Positions 1 to 11,945 of a DNA stretch of 64,000 bases are shown here, piece by piece. Each line of letters begins with the position of its first letter. The stretch's first letter is position 1. The translations under genes and the position numbers were made by a program. Below the pieces are notes generated by a model, which made no database searches, was not told where the DNA came from, and saw only the letters and a program-made list of their open reading frames with translations. This DNA comes from an uncultured Eubacterium sp. (lineage in GTDB: Bacteria; Bacillota; Clostridia; Lachnospirales; Lachnospiraceae), in NCBI RefSeq assembly GCF_934295145.1, contig NZ_CAKRAS010000007.1, positions 6,944-70,943 of the forward strand, written 5' to 3'.

Positions 1-833
1 CCACCCGGTACATCCTCCTCTTTCAGACGATTCTTGATATCCTGCAGTTCCCTCGGTTTTGTATCATTGATCTGGCTGCTCATCTCCTCAAACTGTTTCA
101 TGAGTTTTTCCGACGGGCTGATACCAAGTTCTTCAAAAAACAGTTTTGCGGTACACTCGTATTCTTTTAAGGCTTCCCGGTAACGTTTTAGTCCGATATA
201 GCACTCAATTTTTACCGACTGCCATTCATCAAAAGGATACAGTTTGCAGGCCGGATCGCAAAATGCCAGTGCTTCCTCATAGTCACCTCTTGCTATCAGA
301 ATCTCACAGAGTTCTTTCAATGCCTGTGTATAAATCTTTTTGTACTGGATACTCGCAATCAGTACCCACTCTTCACCAGACAGATCCGGTAAAAATTCTC
401 CGTGATACATCCGGCAGACTTCTTTTAATAAGTCTTCTTTGTGCCCGGCATCCTCGCAGGCTTCTACTTCTTTATATAATGCTGCAAATACCCTGGCATC
501 TACCTCTGTCTCCATCGGTGCCTGCCAGCTGTAAATACCTTTTTTGATATTTACATACTCTGCCTCAGGTAACCCTGCTTCCACGATCATCTTTTTCAGA
601 CGATGAACCGTTACACGAAGGTTATTAGCCGCATCGGCCAGTTCATCCCGCCCATACAATGCAGACAGAAGTTTTTCTCTGGCAATGCCCTGTTCTCCAT
701 AATATAATAATATCTGAAGCAGTTTCATTGCCTTAGTCGTGGTGTTCTTTCCAAATGATATCGGCTGCTCCCCATACATGACCGAAAAATCTCCCAACAT
801 GTGGACTTCCAATTCTGCTAATTTCTCATTCAT
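1..833 (-). CDS. SARP/BTAD-type transcriptional regulator (C-terminus cut by window edge)
   Basis: I translated the minus strand from the ATG at 833, which is preceded by GAGGAAAAAAT. It reads open to the window edge, giving 277 residues. The start reads MNEKLAELEVHMLGDFSVMY, like the winged-helix N-terminus of SARP/AfsR regulators. From about residue 105 to the edge it has the helical repeats of a bacterial transcriptional activator (BTAD) domain (motifs DARVFAALYKEVEA, YEEALAFCD, FFEELGISPSEKLMKQF). SARP regulators are DNA-binding activators, often with more C-terminal domains; here the rest lies outside the window. It is divergent from the lipoprotein/pilus operon that starts at 1050, so it could regulate that operon, but this is inferred only from position. 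Confidence 0.8.
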   Translation of the reverse strand, partial: MNEKLAELEVHMLGDFSVMYGEQPISFGKNTTTKAMKLLQILLYYGEQGIAREKLLSALYGRDELADAANNLRVTVHRLKKMIVEAGLPEAEYVNIKKGIYSWQAPMETEVDARVFAALYKEVEACEDAGHKEDLLKEVCRMYHGEFLPDLSGEEWVLIASIQYKKIYTQALKELCEILIARGDYEEALAFCDPACKLYPFDEWQSVKIECYIGLKRYREALKEYECTAKLFFEELGISPSEKLMKQFEEMSSQINDTKPRELQDIKNRLKEEDVPG

Positions 834-959
834 ATTTTTTCCTCGTTTCTCATTAACGATTTCCCCTTGCCTAACTTCATTGTAAAAGTCCATCACTTGT
901 TTGTCAATCAAAATTTGTATACAGAAATGCATAAAAAAATATTTCGCAAGCAAACAAAT

Positions 960-988
960 TTGTCAAGGAAATTCAAGTATGATATACT
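960..988 (+). promoter_or_regulatory. Predicted sigma-70 promoter for the lipoprotein/pilus operon
   Basis: TTGTCA (960-965) and TATACT (983-988) are separated by 17 bp. The implied start site, near 995, lies about 55 bases before the GTG start at 1050. Confidence 0.6.
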
Positions 989-1049
989 TATCTTTATTAA
1001 AATCATGTTGATTGAACGACGATCTTACAGAGGGAAGGAGGCTGATTCC

Positions 1050-2024
1050 GTGCGATCTCACAGTCAACTGCACCGGAGTCTGTGCAGACACGGATGCATC
1101 CTTTCCTTTTTGCTGATGCTGTTCATTTTACTTCTTACGGGATGCTCTTTCGGCAGTGGAAATGCTTCAGATACATCCCCTGCTGCAAAGGACTCCGGCA
1201 CCAGAGATGCCACACCACAGGTTCTTGTGGCAGAGGCTTCCGGCGAAGTAACTTACGGTTCCGACATTGTCTCGCTGGATGCTTCCCACACTGCAGACGG
1301 TTATCTGATGCTGCGCTACAGTGGAACCAATGAAAAAGTTAAACTTCAGATCACACTGCCGGACAGCACAGAGTATACATATCCAGTCACAGCTTCCGGG
1401 GACTATTCCGTTTATCCGCTTCCCGGCGGAAACGGTTCCTATAAAGTCACGTTACTGGAATCTGTCTCCGTGGAGGACAATTTGTATGCAGTCTCCTTTA
1501 CCCAGGATCTGGATGTTGAGATTTCCAATGAATTTTTACCTTTTTTATATCCGAATTTTTACGTGAATTTCACAGCAGACTCTGCCAGTGTAAAAAAAGG
1601 TGGGGAACTTGCACATGGATGTTCTTCTGATCTGGATGCCATCACAAATATTTACAACTACGTAATTGAAAATATTTCCTACGATCAGAAAAAGGCGGAT
1701 TCTGTTCCATATGGTTACATTCCGTCCCCGGACGATACTTTAAGTTCCGGTACCGGTATCTGTTTTGACTATGCGTCACTGATGTCGGCCATGCTCCGTT
1801 CCCAGCGGATCCCGACGAAACTGGATGTCGGTTATTCCGGCGATGTTTACCATGCCTGGATCAGCTGTTATGTCACGGAAGTAGGCTGGGTGGACAATAT
1901 CATTGAATTCGATGGAAAGAACTGGTCCATTATGGATCCGACCCTGGCAGCAAATAACAGTGCTTCCAATGTAAAAAAATATGTCGGTGACGGCAGCAAT
2001 TATGTCACGAAATATACTTATTAG
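1050..2024 (+). CDS. Transglutaminase-like lipoprotein
   Basis: I chose the GTG at 1050 because GGAAGGAGG lies just upstream and the next residues form a lipoprotein signal peptide (basic start, hydrophobic stretch, lipobox LLTGC), giving 324 aa. The region after the lipobox is Ser/Thr/Gly-rich and low complexity. The C-terminal half is a transglutaminase/protease-like core: Cys in GTGICFDYASLMSAMLR, His in DVYHAWI and Asp in WSIMDPT form the expected Cys-His-Asp triad. It is probably anchored on the outer face of the membrane and acts as a peptidase or cross-linking enzyme; the substrate is unknown. It leads the pilus-like operon, with the PilC-like gene starting 63 bases later, so a link to surface appendages is plausible. 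Confidence 0.8.
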   Translation: MRSHSQLHRSLCRHGCILSFLLMLFILLLTGCSFGSGNASDTSPAAKDSGTRDATPQVLVAEASGEVTYGSDIVSLDASHTADGYLMLRYSGTNEKVKLQITLPDSTEYTYPVTASGDYSVYPLPGGNGSYKVTLLESVSVEDNLYAVSFTQDLDVEISNEFLPFLYPNFYVNFTADSASVKKGGELAHGCSSDLDAITNIYNYVIENISYDQKKADSVPYGYIPSPDDTLSSGTGICFDYASLMSAMLRSQRIPTKLDVGYSGDVYHAWISCYVTEVGWVDNIIEFDGKNWSIMDPTLAANNSASNVKKYVGDGSNYVTKYTY

Positions 2025-2086
2025 AATAACAGCCTGTATGTAACATTTAATTTTCAGAAATAATGAATGAATGGAGGAAACAACGA

Positions 2087-3139
2087 ATGGGAAAGCAGAC
2101 GCAGCAAAAATCTCTATCCAATCCGGAAATTGCGTCATTCTGCGGTGAAATGTCCATGATCTTAAAATCCGGCATCTCAGCGTTAGAAGGTCTGGAACTT
2201 CTGATGGAAGATACACAAAACGAACCGGAAAAGGCACTGATCGATGAAATGTATCAGGCCATGCTGGCAGGAGATGCCTTTGCGGATGCACTGGAAAAGA
2301 CCGGTGTATTTCCATCCTATCTGGTCCGAATGACACAGATTGGTGAGGAAACCGGACGTCTCGACGATGTCATGGAATCCCTGTCACAGCACTACAACCG
2401 GGAGGATTCCTTAATCCGTAATATCCGGAATTCTCTCTCCTACCCTCTGATTATGATCATTATGATGTTTGTGGTCATTGTAATCCTTGTGACAAAAGTT
2501 ATGCCTGTCTTTCATCAGGTATTCCGGCAGCTTGGCACGGAAATGACGGGACTTTCCCGTGGCATTCTCATGATTGGTAACGGACTTTCCCGTTATGCGC
2601 TGGTTTTTATCGTGCTGATCGTAGGCCTGGTGGCATTTGGCATCTACCTCACCCGCACAGCAAAGGGGCGTGTCCTGCTCGGCAAATTGGGGCATGCCTT
2701 CCGTCCTTCCCGTGATGTTTCCGAAAAATCCTCGATGTGCCGTTTTGCAGGTGCTATGGCACTGGCATTAAAAAGTGGCCTGACACCGGAACGTGGACTG
2801 GAGTTTTCCCAGAATCTGATCGAAGATGAATATTTCCGTCAGAAGATTGCAAAATGCTGTGAAGAAATGGAAAACGGTACCGAACTTTCCACCGCACTGG
2901 TCAAAACCGGTGTATTTACCGGTGTGTACGCCCGCATGACTTCCATTGCCGGAAAATCCGGTAGGATGGATGAAGTGATGGAACAGATCGCGGACCGATG
3001 CGAAGAGGAACTGAATGAGCGAATCACCTCCTTTATCGCAATACTGGAACCAACTCTGGTCATTATCCTTTCCGTAATCGTCGGAATCATCCTTCTGTCC
3101 GTCATGCTGCCGCTGCTTGGCATTATGGCTGGTTTATAA
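2087..3139 (+). CDS. Type II secretion/type IV pilus inner-membrane protein (PilC/GspF family)
   Basis: The start at 2087 fits best: GGAGG at 2073-2077 is ideally placed for it, whereas an in-frame ATG at 2063 lies upstream of that site. The 350-aa product has two T2SS-F repeats (about residues 15-140 and 215-340), each with the FCGEMSMILKSGIS or FAGAMALALKSGLT type of motif. Hydrophobic segments follow (near residues 120-145, 165-190 and 320-348). In the family this protein is the membrane platform that couples the assembly ATPase to pilin movement. It is followed by four small pilin-like genes and a PilT-like ATPase. The length is slightly below the usual 380-400 aa. Confidence 0.88.
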   Translation: MGKQTQQKSLSNPEIASFCGEMSMILKSGISALEGLELLMEDTQNEPEKALIDEMYQAMLAGDAFADALEKTGVFPSYLVRMTQIGEETGRLDDVMESLSQHYNREDSLIRNIRNSLSYPLIMIIMMFVVIVILVTKVMPVFHQVFRQLGTEMTGLSRGILMIGNGLSRYALVFIVLIVGLVAFGIYLTRTAKGRVLLGKLGHAFRPSRDVSEKSSMCRFAGAMALALKSGLTPERGLEFSQNLIEDEYFRQKIAKCCEEMENGTELSTALVKTGVFTGVYARMTSIAGKSGRMDEVMEQIADRCEEELNERITSFIAILEPTLVIILSVIVGIILLSVMLPLLGIMAGL

Positions 3140-3155
3140 CAGGAGGTGACCCCCG

Positions 3156-3509
3156 ATGCTTCATCGAAAAAAGGAACGCTTTTATCACGGCAGACATGCG
3201 CATCCCTTCCGGAATCTGTGCCTGTCCCTGCTCGTATTTTTCTGTATCTGCGGATTGTTTTTCAGCGGCATCTCACACATGTCCGCCCAGGCAGTCCAGG
3301 AACAGAAATCCAGTCTGGAAAATGCCCTCTGGCGCGGCGTGACCCAATATTATACGCTGGAAGGACGCTATCCGGAGACGCTGCAGGAGCTGAAAGACAC
3401 TTGCGGCATCCAGTATGACACAACCCTCTTTTTTGTGGATTATCAGATCGCAGGAGCCAATATCCTGCCGGATATCACAGTGATTGAACGACAGGAGGCA
3501 CGAAAATGA
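3156..3509 (+). CDS. Small pilin-like membrane-anchored protein
   Basis: This 117-aa protein is translated from an ATG behind AGGAGG. It has a basic N-terminus, one membrane segment (about residues 21-40) and a short exported domain with RYPETLQELKDTCGI, a pattern seen in GspG-like and other pseudopilin-type proteins. No clear prepilin cleavage site is visible. The stop overlaps the next start by 4 bases, which suggests translational coupling. The role is inferred from position in a pilus-like operon; the exact family is not recognised. Confidence 0.6.
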   Translation: MLHRKKERFYHGRHAHPFRNLCLSLLVFFCICGLFFSGISHMSAQAVQEQKSSLENALWRGVTQYYTLEGRYPETLQELKDTCGIQYDTTLFFVDYQIAGANILPDITVIERQEARK

Positions 3510-3991
3510 AACACAGGAACGAACGCAGACATGTCATTGATTTTTTGTTTCCTCTGGCACTCTTTTTTGTACTGACTGCAACTTCTGTAGCGTTGGTGGT
3601 ACTGGCCTCCGGTATTTACAGCCGGCAGGTTGCTGACTCGGAAGATTCTTTTTCCAGCCGCACGGCACTGTCCTACGTGACAGAAAAGTTGCATCAGAGT
3701 GACGAATATGGTGCCATTGATGCAGGAACCTTTGATGGCCAGGATGCTATTATCATTCATCAGACTTATGCGGATCAGCCATATACCACTTACCTGTATC
3801 AGTACGATGGATATCTCAGAGAACTTTTCATTCGGGAAGATGTCTCTGCCAGCGCATCCGCTGGCCGCAAGATCCTGTCGGTAAAGGACTTTGCATTTGA
3901 AGAATCACAAAATGGTCTTTTTCACCTGTCCTGTACCAACGAGGATGGCAGCATTTCTGATACTTATGTCAGTGTCAAAAGTACACCGTAA
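3506..3991 (+). CDS. Membrane-anchored protein of the pilus-like operon (DUF4860-like)
   Basis: The 161-aa product has a basic N-terminus, one transmembrane helix (about residues 12-36) and an exported domain of mixed beta character. The layout and the SYVTEKLHQSD-type segment after the helix match the small proteins called DUF4860 in Clostridia, from memory rather than a search. The operon position between two other single-span proteins points to a minor pilin or pilus-assembly factor. It starts 4 bases inside the preceding gene. The function is unproven. Confidence 0.6.
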   Translation: MKHRNERRHVIDFLFPLALFFVLTATSVALVVLASGIYSRQVADSEDSFSSRTALSYVTEKLHQSDEYGAIDAGTFDGQDAIIIHQTYADQPYTTYLYQYDGYLRELFIREDVSASASAGRKILSVKDFAFEESQNGLFHLSCTNEDGSISDTYVSVKSTP

Positions 3992-4007
3992 CCAATAGGA
4001 GAACGTT

Positions 4008-4535
4008 ATGAAACGAACACCTGCAAAACGTTCCAGCTTGTTTTTACTGGAACTGATCATAGCAATTTTATTTTTCAGTCTGACCTCAGCGGTCTGCGTG
4101 CAGATTTTTGTACGGGCCCATCTGATCAGTCGTCAGACCCGGGAACAGAATATGGCCCTGGAAAAAATATCCGGACTTACAGAAGTCTTTCTCGCCGGTG
4201 ATTCCATTCAGGATCTGCCGGGAGTTACTTCTGATACTTCTGCTGATTCCTCATCTTCTTCGGAAAATACTGCTGCCGGTTCAGATACAGACAATTCCAC
4301 TCCGTCAGAGGTTTCCGAATACCTGATCTATTATGATGCAAACTGGCAGATCTGCAATTCTGGCGAGGCAAGTTATCGGATTCTGATTCAGATTGAACCA
4401 CAGGGAGCTCTGCAGCACGGTACTTTTTCTGCTGAGCGCGTTGGAACTGATCATACAACAAATTCTGATTCCATGATTTATTCCATGGAAACAGATTTCT
4501 GTCCGGCACCGGGAAAGGAGACGTCACATTCATGA
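4008..4535 (+). CDS. Minor pilin-like protein with a prepilin-type N-terminus
   Basis: The 175-aa product begins with a basic stretch followed by SSLFLLELIIAILFF. The Glu lies five residues into the hydrophobic helix, as in type IV pilins, with a plausible cleavage site after Ser rather than the usual Gly. A Ser/Asp-rich low-complexity linker (about residues 70-100) precedes a short C-terminal domain. It is probably a minor pseudopilin (PilV/PilW-like position). Its end overlaps the next start by 4 bases. Confidence 0.6.
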   Translation: MKRTPAKRSSLFLLELIIAILFFSLTSAVCVQIFVRAHLISRQTREQNMALEKISGLTEVFLAGDSIQDLPGVTSDTSADSSSSSENTAAGSDTDNSTPSEVSEYLIYYDANWQICNSGEASYRILIQIEPQGALQHGTFSAERVGTDHTTNSDSMIYSMETDFCPAPGKETSHS

Positions 4536-4996
4536 GAAAAAAGAAACACGAATCCTGGCCGGGATTTCAGATTGGTACTTCTTATCTGCTGGTCATTTTT
4601 ATCATTCTGTGTCTTGTGACCTTTGCAACCTTATCACTGTCCAGTGCGTTAAAAGACCAGTCCTACACACAGAAAGTTGCTGATCATCAGACCGCTTACG
4701 CCTCTGCAAGCGCCAAAGCATCTGCCCGACTGGCAGATATTGATACTGCCCTTCAGTCAGAAACACCTTACATGGCATTACAGGAAATCAATGATATCAC
4801 CATCACTGATGAGAATAGCGAATGGCTGATCAGCTATACAATTCCAATGACAGACAGCCAGAATCTGGAAGTTTCCATACTGGCAGATCCATCGGATGGC
4901 TCCCGCCGCGTCGTATGCTGGAAAGAAGCTGCCGCATCGCAGTGGACACAGCAAACAACCCTTCCGGTACTTGGAAGCGGAGCAAGTAAAGATTAA
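4532..4996 (+). CDS. Single-span exported protein of the pilus-like operon (PilX-like position)
   Basis: The 154-aa product has a basic N-terminus and the hydrophobic segment TSYLLVIFIILCLVTFATL (about residues 14-33) after a Gly. A long Ala/Ser-rich helical region (SASAKASARLADIDTALQ) and a small C-terminal domain follow. This resembles the N-terminal helix of PilX/GspK-like minor pilins. No family was recognised with certainty. It is co-transcribed with the PilT-like ATPase, which starts 19 bases later. Confidence 0.55.
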   Translation: MRKKKHESWPGFQIGTSYLLVIFIILCLVTFATLSLSSALKDQSYTQKVADHQTAYASASAKASARLADIDTALQSETPYMALQEINDITITDENSEWLISYTIPMTDSQNLEVSILADPSDGSRRVVCWKEAAASQWTQQTTLPVLGSGASKD

Positions 4997-5015
4997 AAAT
5001 GGGGGAACTATTATC

Positions 5016-6071
5016 ATGAATTTAAATGAATTATTGCAAAAAGCAGTCACCGATCATGCATCGGATATCTTTATTGTCGCCGGTCTTCCACCTTCCTATC
5101 GTGCAAACGGGCGGATTCTTCGCGAACATGAAGAAAAACTGATGCCAAAAGAGACGCAGGCCTGTGTCGAAGAAATCTACAAATTAGCCGGAGACCGTGA
5201 CATTTCCAATTTATTAAAACGCGGCGATGACGATTTTTCTTTTGCTATTCCGGGCCTGTCCCGTTTCCGTGTCAGCGCTTACAAACAGCGTGGCGCCCTT
5301 TCCGCAGTTATCCGTGTCATCACCTTTGAACTACCGGATCCGAAAGATATCGGCATCCCACAATCCGTCATGGATTTTTCCGGATTATCGAAAGGTCTTG
5401 TTCTGGTCACTGGTCCTGCCGGAAGCGGAAAATCAACGACCCTCGCCTGTCTGGTCAACCAGATCAACCACACCATGGAAAAACATATTATCACATTGGA
5501 GGATCCGATCGAGTATCTGCACCGCCACGACAAAAGTATTGTCAGCCAGCGTGAGATCAGTATCGATACCCAAAGCTATGTCAAAGCCCTGCGCGCTTCC
5601 CTGCGTCAGAGCCCGGATGTCATCCTGCTTGGAGAAATGCGTGATTATGAGACCATCGACGTGGCCATGACAGCTGCCGAAACCGGCCATCTGGTATTTT
5701 CCACCCTTCACACCATCGGTGCTGCCAATACCGTGGACCGTATCATTGATGTCTTTCCAGCCAACCAGCAGCGTCAGATTGCAGTTCAACTCTCCATGGT
5801 GCTTCAGGCGGTTATCTGTCAGCAGCTGATCCCCTCGGTAGACGGCACTCAGGTTCCTGCTTTTGAGGTCATGACCGTGACACCGGCCATTCGAAATATG
5901 ATTCGAGATAACAAGATCCCGCAGATTGAGGGGACCGTATATTCTGCAAATAAAGAAAACATGCATTCCACTGATTACAGTCTGCAGATGCTTGTCAAAG
6001 AAGGAAAAGTTGCTCCTGAAGTGGCACTTACATATGCGTCCAATCCAGAGATGTTAAAAAAGAAGCTTTAA
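5016..6071 (+). CDS. PilT-like type IV pilus retraction ATPase
   Basis: Start 5016 is preceded by GGGGGAAC and begins MNLNELLQKAVTDHASDIF, the typical PilT start; upstream in-frame codons lie inside the previous gene. The 351-aa protein has the N-terminal PAS-like domain, Walker A GPAGSGKST (about residues 132-140), an Asp box region, Walker B (VILLGEMRD) and the His box (LVFSTLHT) of secretion ATPases. PilT proteins normally power pilus retraction. Here it is the only ATPase in the operon; no PilB-type extension ATPase or prepilin peptidase is in the window, so it may drive assembly itself or work with genes elsewhere. Confidence 0.9.
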   Translation: MNLNELLQKAVTDHASDIFIVAGLPPSYRANGRILREHEEKLMPKETQACVEEIYKLAGDRDISNLLKRGDDDFSFAIPGLSRFRVSAYKQRGALSAVIRVITFELPDPKDIGIPQSVMDFSGLSKGLVLVTGPAGSGKSTTLACLVNQINHTMEKHIITLEDPIEYLHRHDKSIVSQREISIDTQSYVKALRASLRQSPDVILLGEMRDYETIDVAMTAAETGHLVFSTLHTIGAANTVDRIIDVFPANQQRQIAVQLSMVLQAVICQQLIPSVDGTQVPAFEVMTVTPAIRNMIRDNKIPQIEGTVYSANKENMHSTDYSLQMLVKEGKVAPEVALTYASNPEMLKKKL

Positions 6072-6397
6072 AAAAATGTCCATACAGCCATATTCTCATA
6101 TTGCTCTCTGGTTCCATCAGCCTCGCAACCTCCTGTAATAATACGTATTTTTCGTCTCCTCATGTACAATCGGTTTTATTTTATATCGTTTTTTCATATT
6201 ATGTCAATATGATTAGTATATTATTTTATAATTGATATTTCTATTTCGTATTACTGCTTCTAATATAAGTTTGATAACTAATGTAAATATCGTAAACATT
6301 TGTATTATTTAACAAAAAAGCTCTTTCTTTCTTCCTTGAAAGACGTTATAATGTGTGAGTTACTCATTTCATTTAACAAACTAAGGAGAGGGAAGTT
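6072..6397 (+). other. 326-bp AT-rich intergenic region before the purine permease
   Basis: It holds a likely -10 element TATAAT (6347-6352) with only a weak -35 (around 6324-6329), then AAGGAGAGGGA before the ATG at 6398. The implied leader is only about 40 bases, too short for a purine riboswitch aptamer, and I could not find the aptamer core. Nothing else could be supported here. Confidence 0.5.
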
Positions 6398-7780
6398 ATG
6401 TTAGAAAAATTTTTCAAGCTCAAAGAAAACGGCACAAATGTCAAAACTGAGATTATTGCCGGAATCACAAGCTTCATGACCATGGCATACATTCTGGCAG
6501 TCAACCCAAGTATCATGTCTGCCGCCGGTATGGATCACGGAGCTGTCTTCACTGCAACTGCACTGGCTGCATTTATTGGTACACTCGCAATGGCACTGTT
6601 TGCCAACTATCCATTTGCTCTGGCACCGGGTATGGGTCTGAATGCGTACTTTGCTTATACCGTAGTTCTCGGTATGGGTTACAGCTGGCAGTATGCTCTG
6701 GCTGCTGTTTTCGCAGAAGGTATCATCTTCATCGTTCTGTCCCTGACAAACGTACGTGAAGCAATCTTCAATGCGATCCCGCAGAATCTGAAATCTGCAG
6801 TCAGTGTTGGTATCGGTCTGTTCATCGCATTTATCGGTCTTCAGAACGCACACATCGTTATCGGCGGTTCCACACTGCTTCAGCTGTTCTCTGTAGACGG
6901 CTATAATCAAGTAAATAACGTAAATGCTACATTTAATGATGTAGGAATTACTGTTCTGCTTGCGATCATCGGTATCATCATCACTGGTGCTCTGGTTATT
7001 AAAAATGTCAAAGGAAATATCCTCTGGGGTATTCTGATCACATGGGCACTGGGCCTGATCTGTCAGGGTGTCGGACTGTACGTTCCAAACCCGGAACTTG
7101 GTTTCTACACGCTGATCCCGGATTTCAGCAACGGTCTGTCTATCCCGAGTATTGCTCCGATTTTCTGTAAAATGGATTTCTCCGGTATCTTATCACTGAA
7201 CTTTGTGGTTATCCTGTTTGCATTCTTATTCGTAGACATGTTTGATACCATCGGAACTCTGATCGGTGTATCTACAAAAGCAGGCATGCTGGACAAAGAT
7301 GGCAAGCTTCCACGTATCAAAGGAGCATTACTGGCTGACGCTGTTGGTACTACTGCTGGAGCTGTTCTCGGTGTTTCTACAACCACAACATTCGTTGAGA
7401 GTGCTTCCGGTGTATCCGAAGGTGGTAGAACAGGTCTGACATCTATTACAACAGCCATCCTGTTTGCACTGTCTCTGCTGTTATCCCCGATTTTCCTTGC
7501 CATCCCGTCCTTCGCGACAGCTCCGGCACTGGTAATCGTAGGATTCTACATGCTGACAAATGTGGCAAATATCAACTTTAATGATGTCATCGAGGCAATT
7601 CCATGTTATATCTGCATCCTGGCAATGCCGTTCTTCTACAGCATTTCCGAAGGTATCTCTATGGGAGTTATCTCTTACGTGGTATTAAATGTTATTACAG
7701 GTAATGCAAAGAAAAAGAAGATCAGTCTGCTCATGTATATTCTGGCAGTATTGTTTGTTCTGAAGTATATATTCCTGTAA
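6398..7780 (+). CDS. NCS2/AzgA-family purine permease
   Basis: This 460-aa polytopic membrane protein starts MLEKFFKLKENGTNVKTEI and continues with the AGITSFMTMAYILAVNP and LAPGMGLNAYFAYTVV motifs of the AzgA/PbuG/PbuO branch of NCS2 transporters. FDTIGTLIGVSTKAG and TTTFVESASGVSEGGRTGLT are the expected substrate-site segments. About 12-13 hydrophobic segments are visible. The family imports hypoxanthine/guanine or adenine by proton symport; which base cannot be read here. It is monocistronic, with its own promoter and a strong terminator after it. Closest named types are PbuG and PbuO. Confidence 0.92.
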   Translation: MLEKFFKLKENGTNVKTEIIAGITSFMTMAYILAVNPSIMSAAGMDHGAVFTATALAAFIGTLAMALFANYPFALAPGMGLNAYFAYTVVLGMGYSWQYALAAVFAEGIIFIVLSLTNVREAIFNAIPQNLKSAVSVGIGLFIAFIGLQNAHIVIGGSTLLQLFSVDGYNQVNNVNATFNDVGITVLLAIIGIIITGALVIKNVKGNILWGILITWALGLICQGVGLYVPNPELGFYTLIPDFSNGLSIPSIAPIFCKMDFSGILSLNFVVILFAFLFVDMFDTIGTLIGVSTKAGMLDKDGKLPRIKGALLADAVGTTAGAVLGVSTTTTFVESASGVSEGGRTGLTSITTAILFALSLLLSPIFLAIPSFATAPALVIVGFYMLTNVANINFNDVIEAIPCYICILAMPFFYSISEGISMGVISYVVLNVITGNAKKKKISLLMYILAVLFVLKYIFL

Positions 7781-7817
7781 AAATTCATTCTGTATATCAG
7801 ATGTTGGATGCTATTCC

Positions 7818-7856
7818 AAAAAACTCCCGGGAGGCGATTCCTCCCGGGAGTTTTTT
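7818..7856. terminator. Bidirectional intrinsic terminator
   Basis: Two 17-nt arms (7818-7834 and 7840-7856) are fully complementary with the loop CGATT and carry A-run/T-run ends, so it can serve both the permease (+) and the DMT transporter (-), which converge here. Confidence 0.9.
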
Positions 7857-7875
7857 GTTGTTTGCTTCGTATTTA

Positions 7876-8787
7876 CTATGCGGTTTCTCCTGCCTTTTGC
7901 ACGTTTTCCCCGTTTCCTTCTCCGCCGGATTCCGACAGATTGGAAATAATTACGGCAATCAGGATAATGATACAGCCTGCCACCATGCGCGGTGTGATCA
8001 CTTCATGCAGAATGATAATGGAAAACAGCGTTCCAAATACGGACTCCATACAAAGTATGATGGCTGCTTTTGTTTCTTCTACGTACTTCTGACATGCGGT
8101 CTGAAGCAGATAACAGATGGTCGTGCTGATCACAGCGAGATATAAGACGCTAAGCCATCCCTTGGTCGTAACCTGAAAATCGGTCTCTCCAAATACAAAC
8201 ATGCTGATCATGGAAAGCACAAATGCGGTAAACATCTGAACGAGATTCAACACTGCTGCCGGATATTTTTTTACAAATTCTCCGGTCAGGAAAATCTGAA
8301 ATGCAAATCCTACGGCGCAGAAAAGTGAGAGCAGATCTCCGATGCCAAGTGTCAGATTGCCGTTCAGGGAAAGCAGCGCGACTCCTGCCACTGCCATAAT
8401 CGCCCCGATAATTCCTTTTACGCCGACTTTCTTTTTCAGAATCACAAATGCAATAAACGGTACGATGACGACGTTCAATGCGGTAAGAAATGCATTTTTG
8501 GAAGGGGTTGTATACTGCAGGCCGACAATCTGCAATGCAAATCCGGCAAACAGTGTAAGTCCCATCAGCATACCTGCCTTGACCGCCCCTGCGCGATTCT
8601 CAATCTTTGCTTCTTTTTTCCGATGTCCCATGCTTACCAGACCCATCAACACTGACGCAAGCAAAAATCTGATCATCATGATCTGAAATGGTTTCATACT
8701 TTCCAATGCCATGTCACTTGCCACAAAACCGCCTCCCCAAATGACGGTCACAAGTATGAGTCCTCCGATTGCAACTCCTTTTTTCAC
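7876..8787 (-). CDS. DMT-superfamily (EamA) transporter
   Basis: I prefer the GTG at 8787 because GAGGAGG sits 8 bases upstream; an ATG at 8823 is also in frame but overlaps a dispersed repeat. The resulting 303-aa protein has about ten hydrophobic segments in two EamA repeats, with motifs TVIWGGGFVASDMALE and PFQIMMIRFLLAS in the first half and FGTLFSIIILHEVITPRM in the second. Such proteins export or import small metabolites such as amino acids or nucleosides; the substrate cannot be read. It lies downstream of lacZ on the same strand with a repeat between them. Confidence 0.85.
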   Translation of the reverse strand: MKKGVAIGGLILVTVIWGGGFVASDMALESMKPFQIMMIRFLLASVLMGLVSMGHRKKEAKIENRAGAVKAGMLMGLTLFAGFALQIVGLQYTTPSKNAFLTALNVVIVPFIAFVILKKKVGVKGIIGAIMAVAGVALLSLNGNLTLGIGDLLSLFCAVGFAFQIFLTGEFVKKYPAAVLNLVQMFTAFVLSMISMFVFGETDFQVTTKGWLSVLYLAVISTTICYLLQTACQKYVEETKAAIILCMESVFGTLFSIIILHEVITPRMVAGCIIILIAVIISNLSESGGEGNGENVQKAGETA

Positions 8788-8814
8788 ACTAAAATCCTCC
8801 TCTTTTTCTATTCT

Positions 8815-8888
8815 TTCAAGCATGCCCTCGGCATTCTTGCTGCGAGATGCACGTCATGCAATGCATGACATATTCTTCTGTGCATCTC

Positions 8889-8889
<1 letters not shown>
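8815..8889. repeat. Dispersed structured repeat, family A copy 1
   Basis: This 75-bp sequence matches 15776-15850 at 74 of 75 positions. It folds as a small hairpin (AAGCATGCCCTCGGCATTCTT region), followed by an outer stem GAGATGCAC/GTGCATCTC that encloses the hairpin GTCATGCAATGCATGAC and the single-stranded ATATTCTTCT. It abuts the stop codon of lacZ. Confidence 0.85.
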
Positions 8890-11906
<3,017 letters not shown>

Positions 11907-11945
11907 TTAAATGACCCCTTCTCCAACACGTTAACTTAATCCATC

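Noticed and set aside
146..547. Open frame on the plus strand over the SARP gene
   Set aside because: It lies antisense to a continuous minus-strand SARP/BTAD gene that has motifs and a ribosome site; the plus frame has no family signal.
6072..6160. Small minus-strand frame of about 31 codons starting MRRRKIRIITGGCEAD
   Set aside because: No ribosome site precedes it, it overlaps the end of the PilT-like gene region and nothing supports conservation.
6072..6397. Purine riboswitch before the NCS2 permease
   Set aside because: The leader after the likely promoter is about 40 bases and no aptamer core was found.
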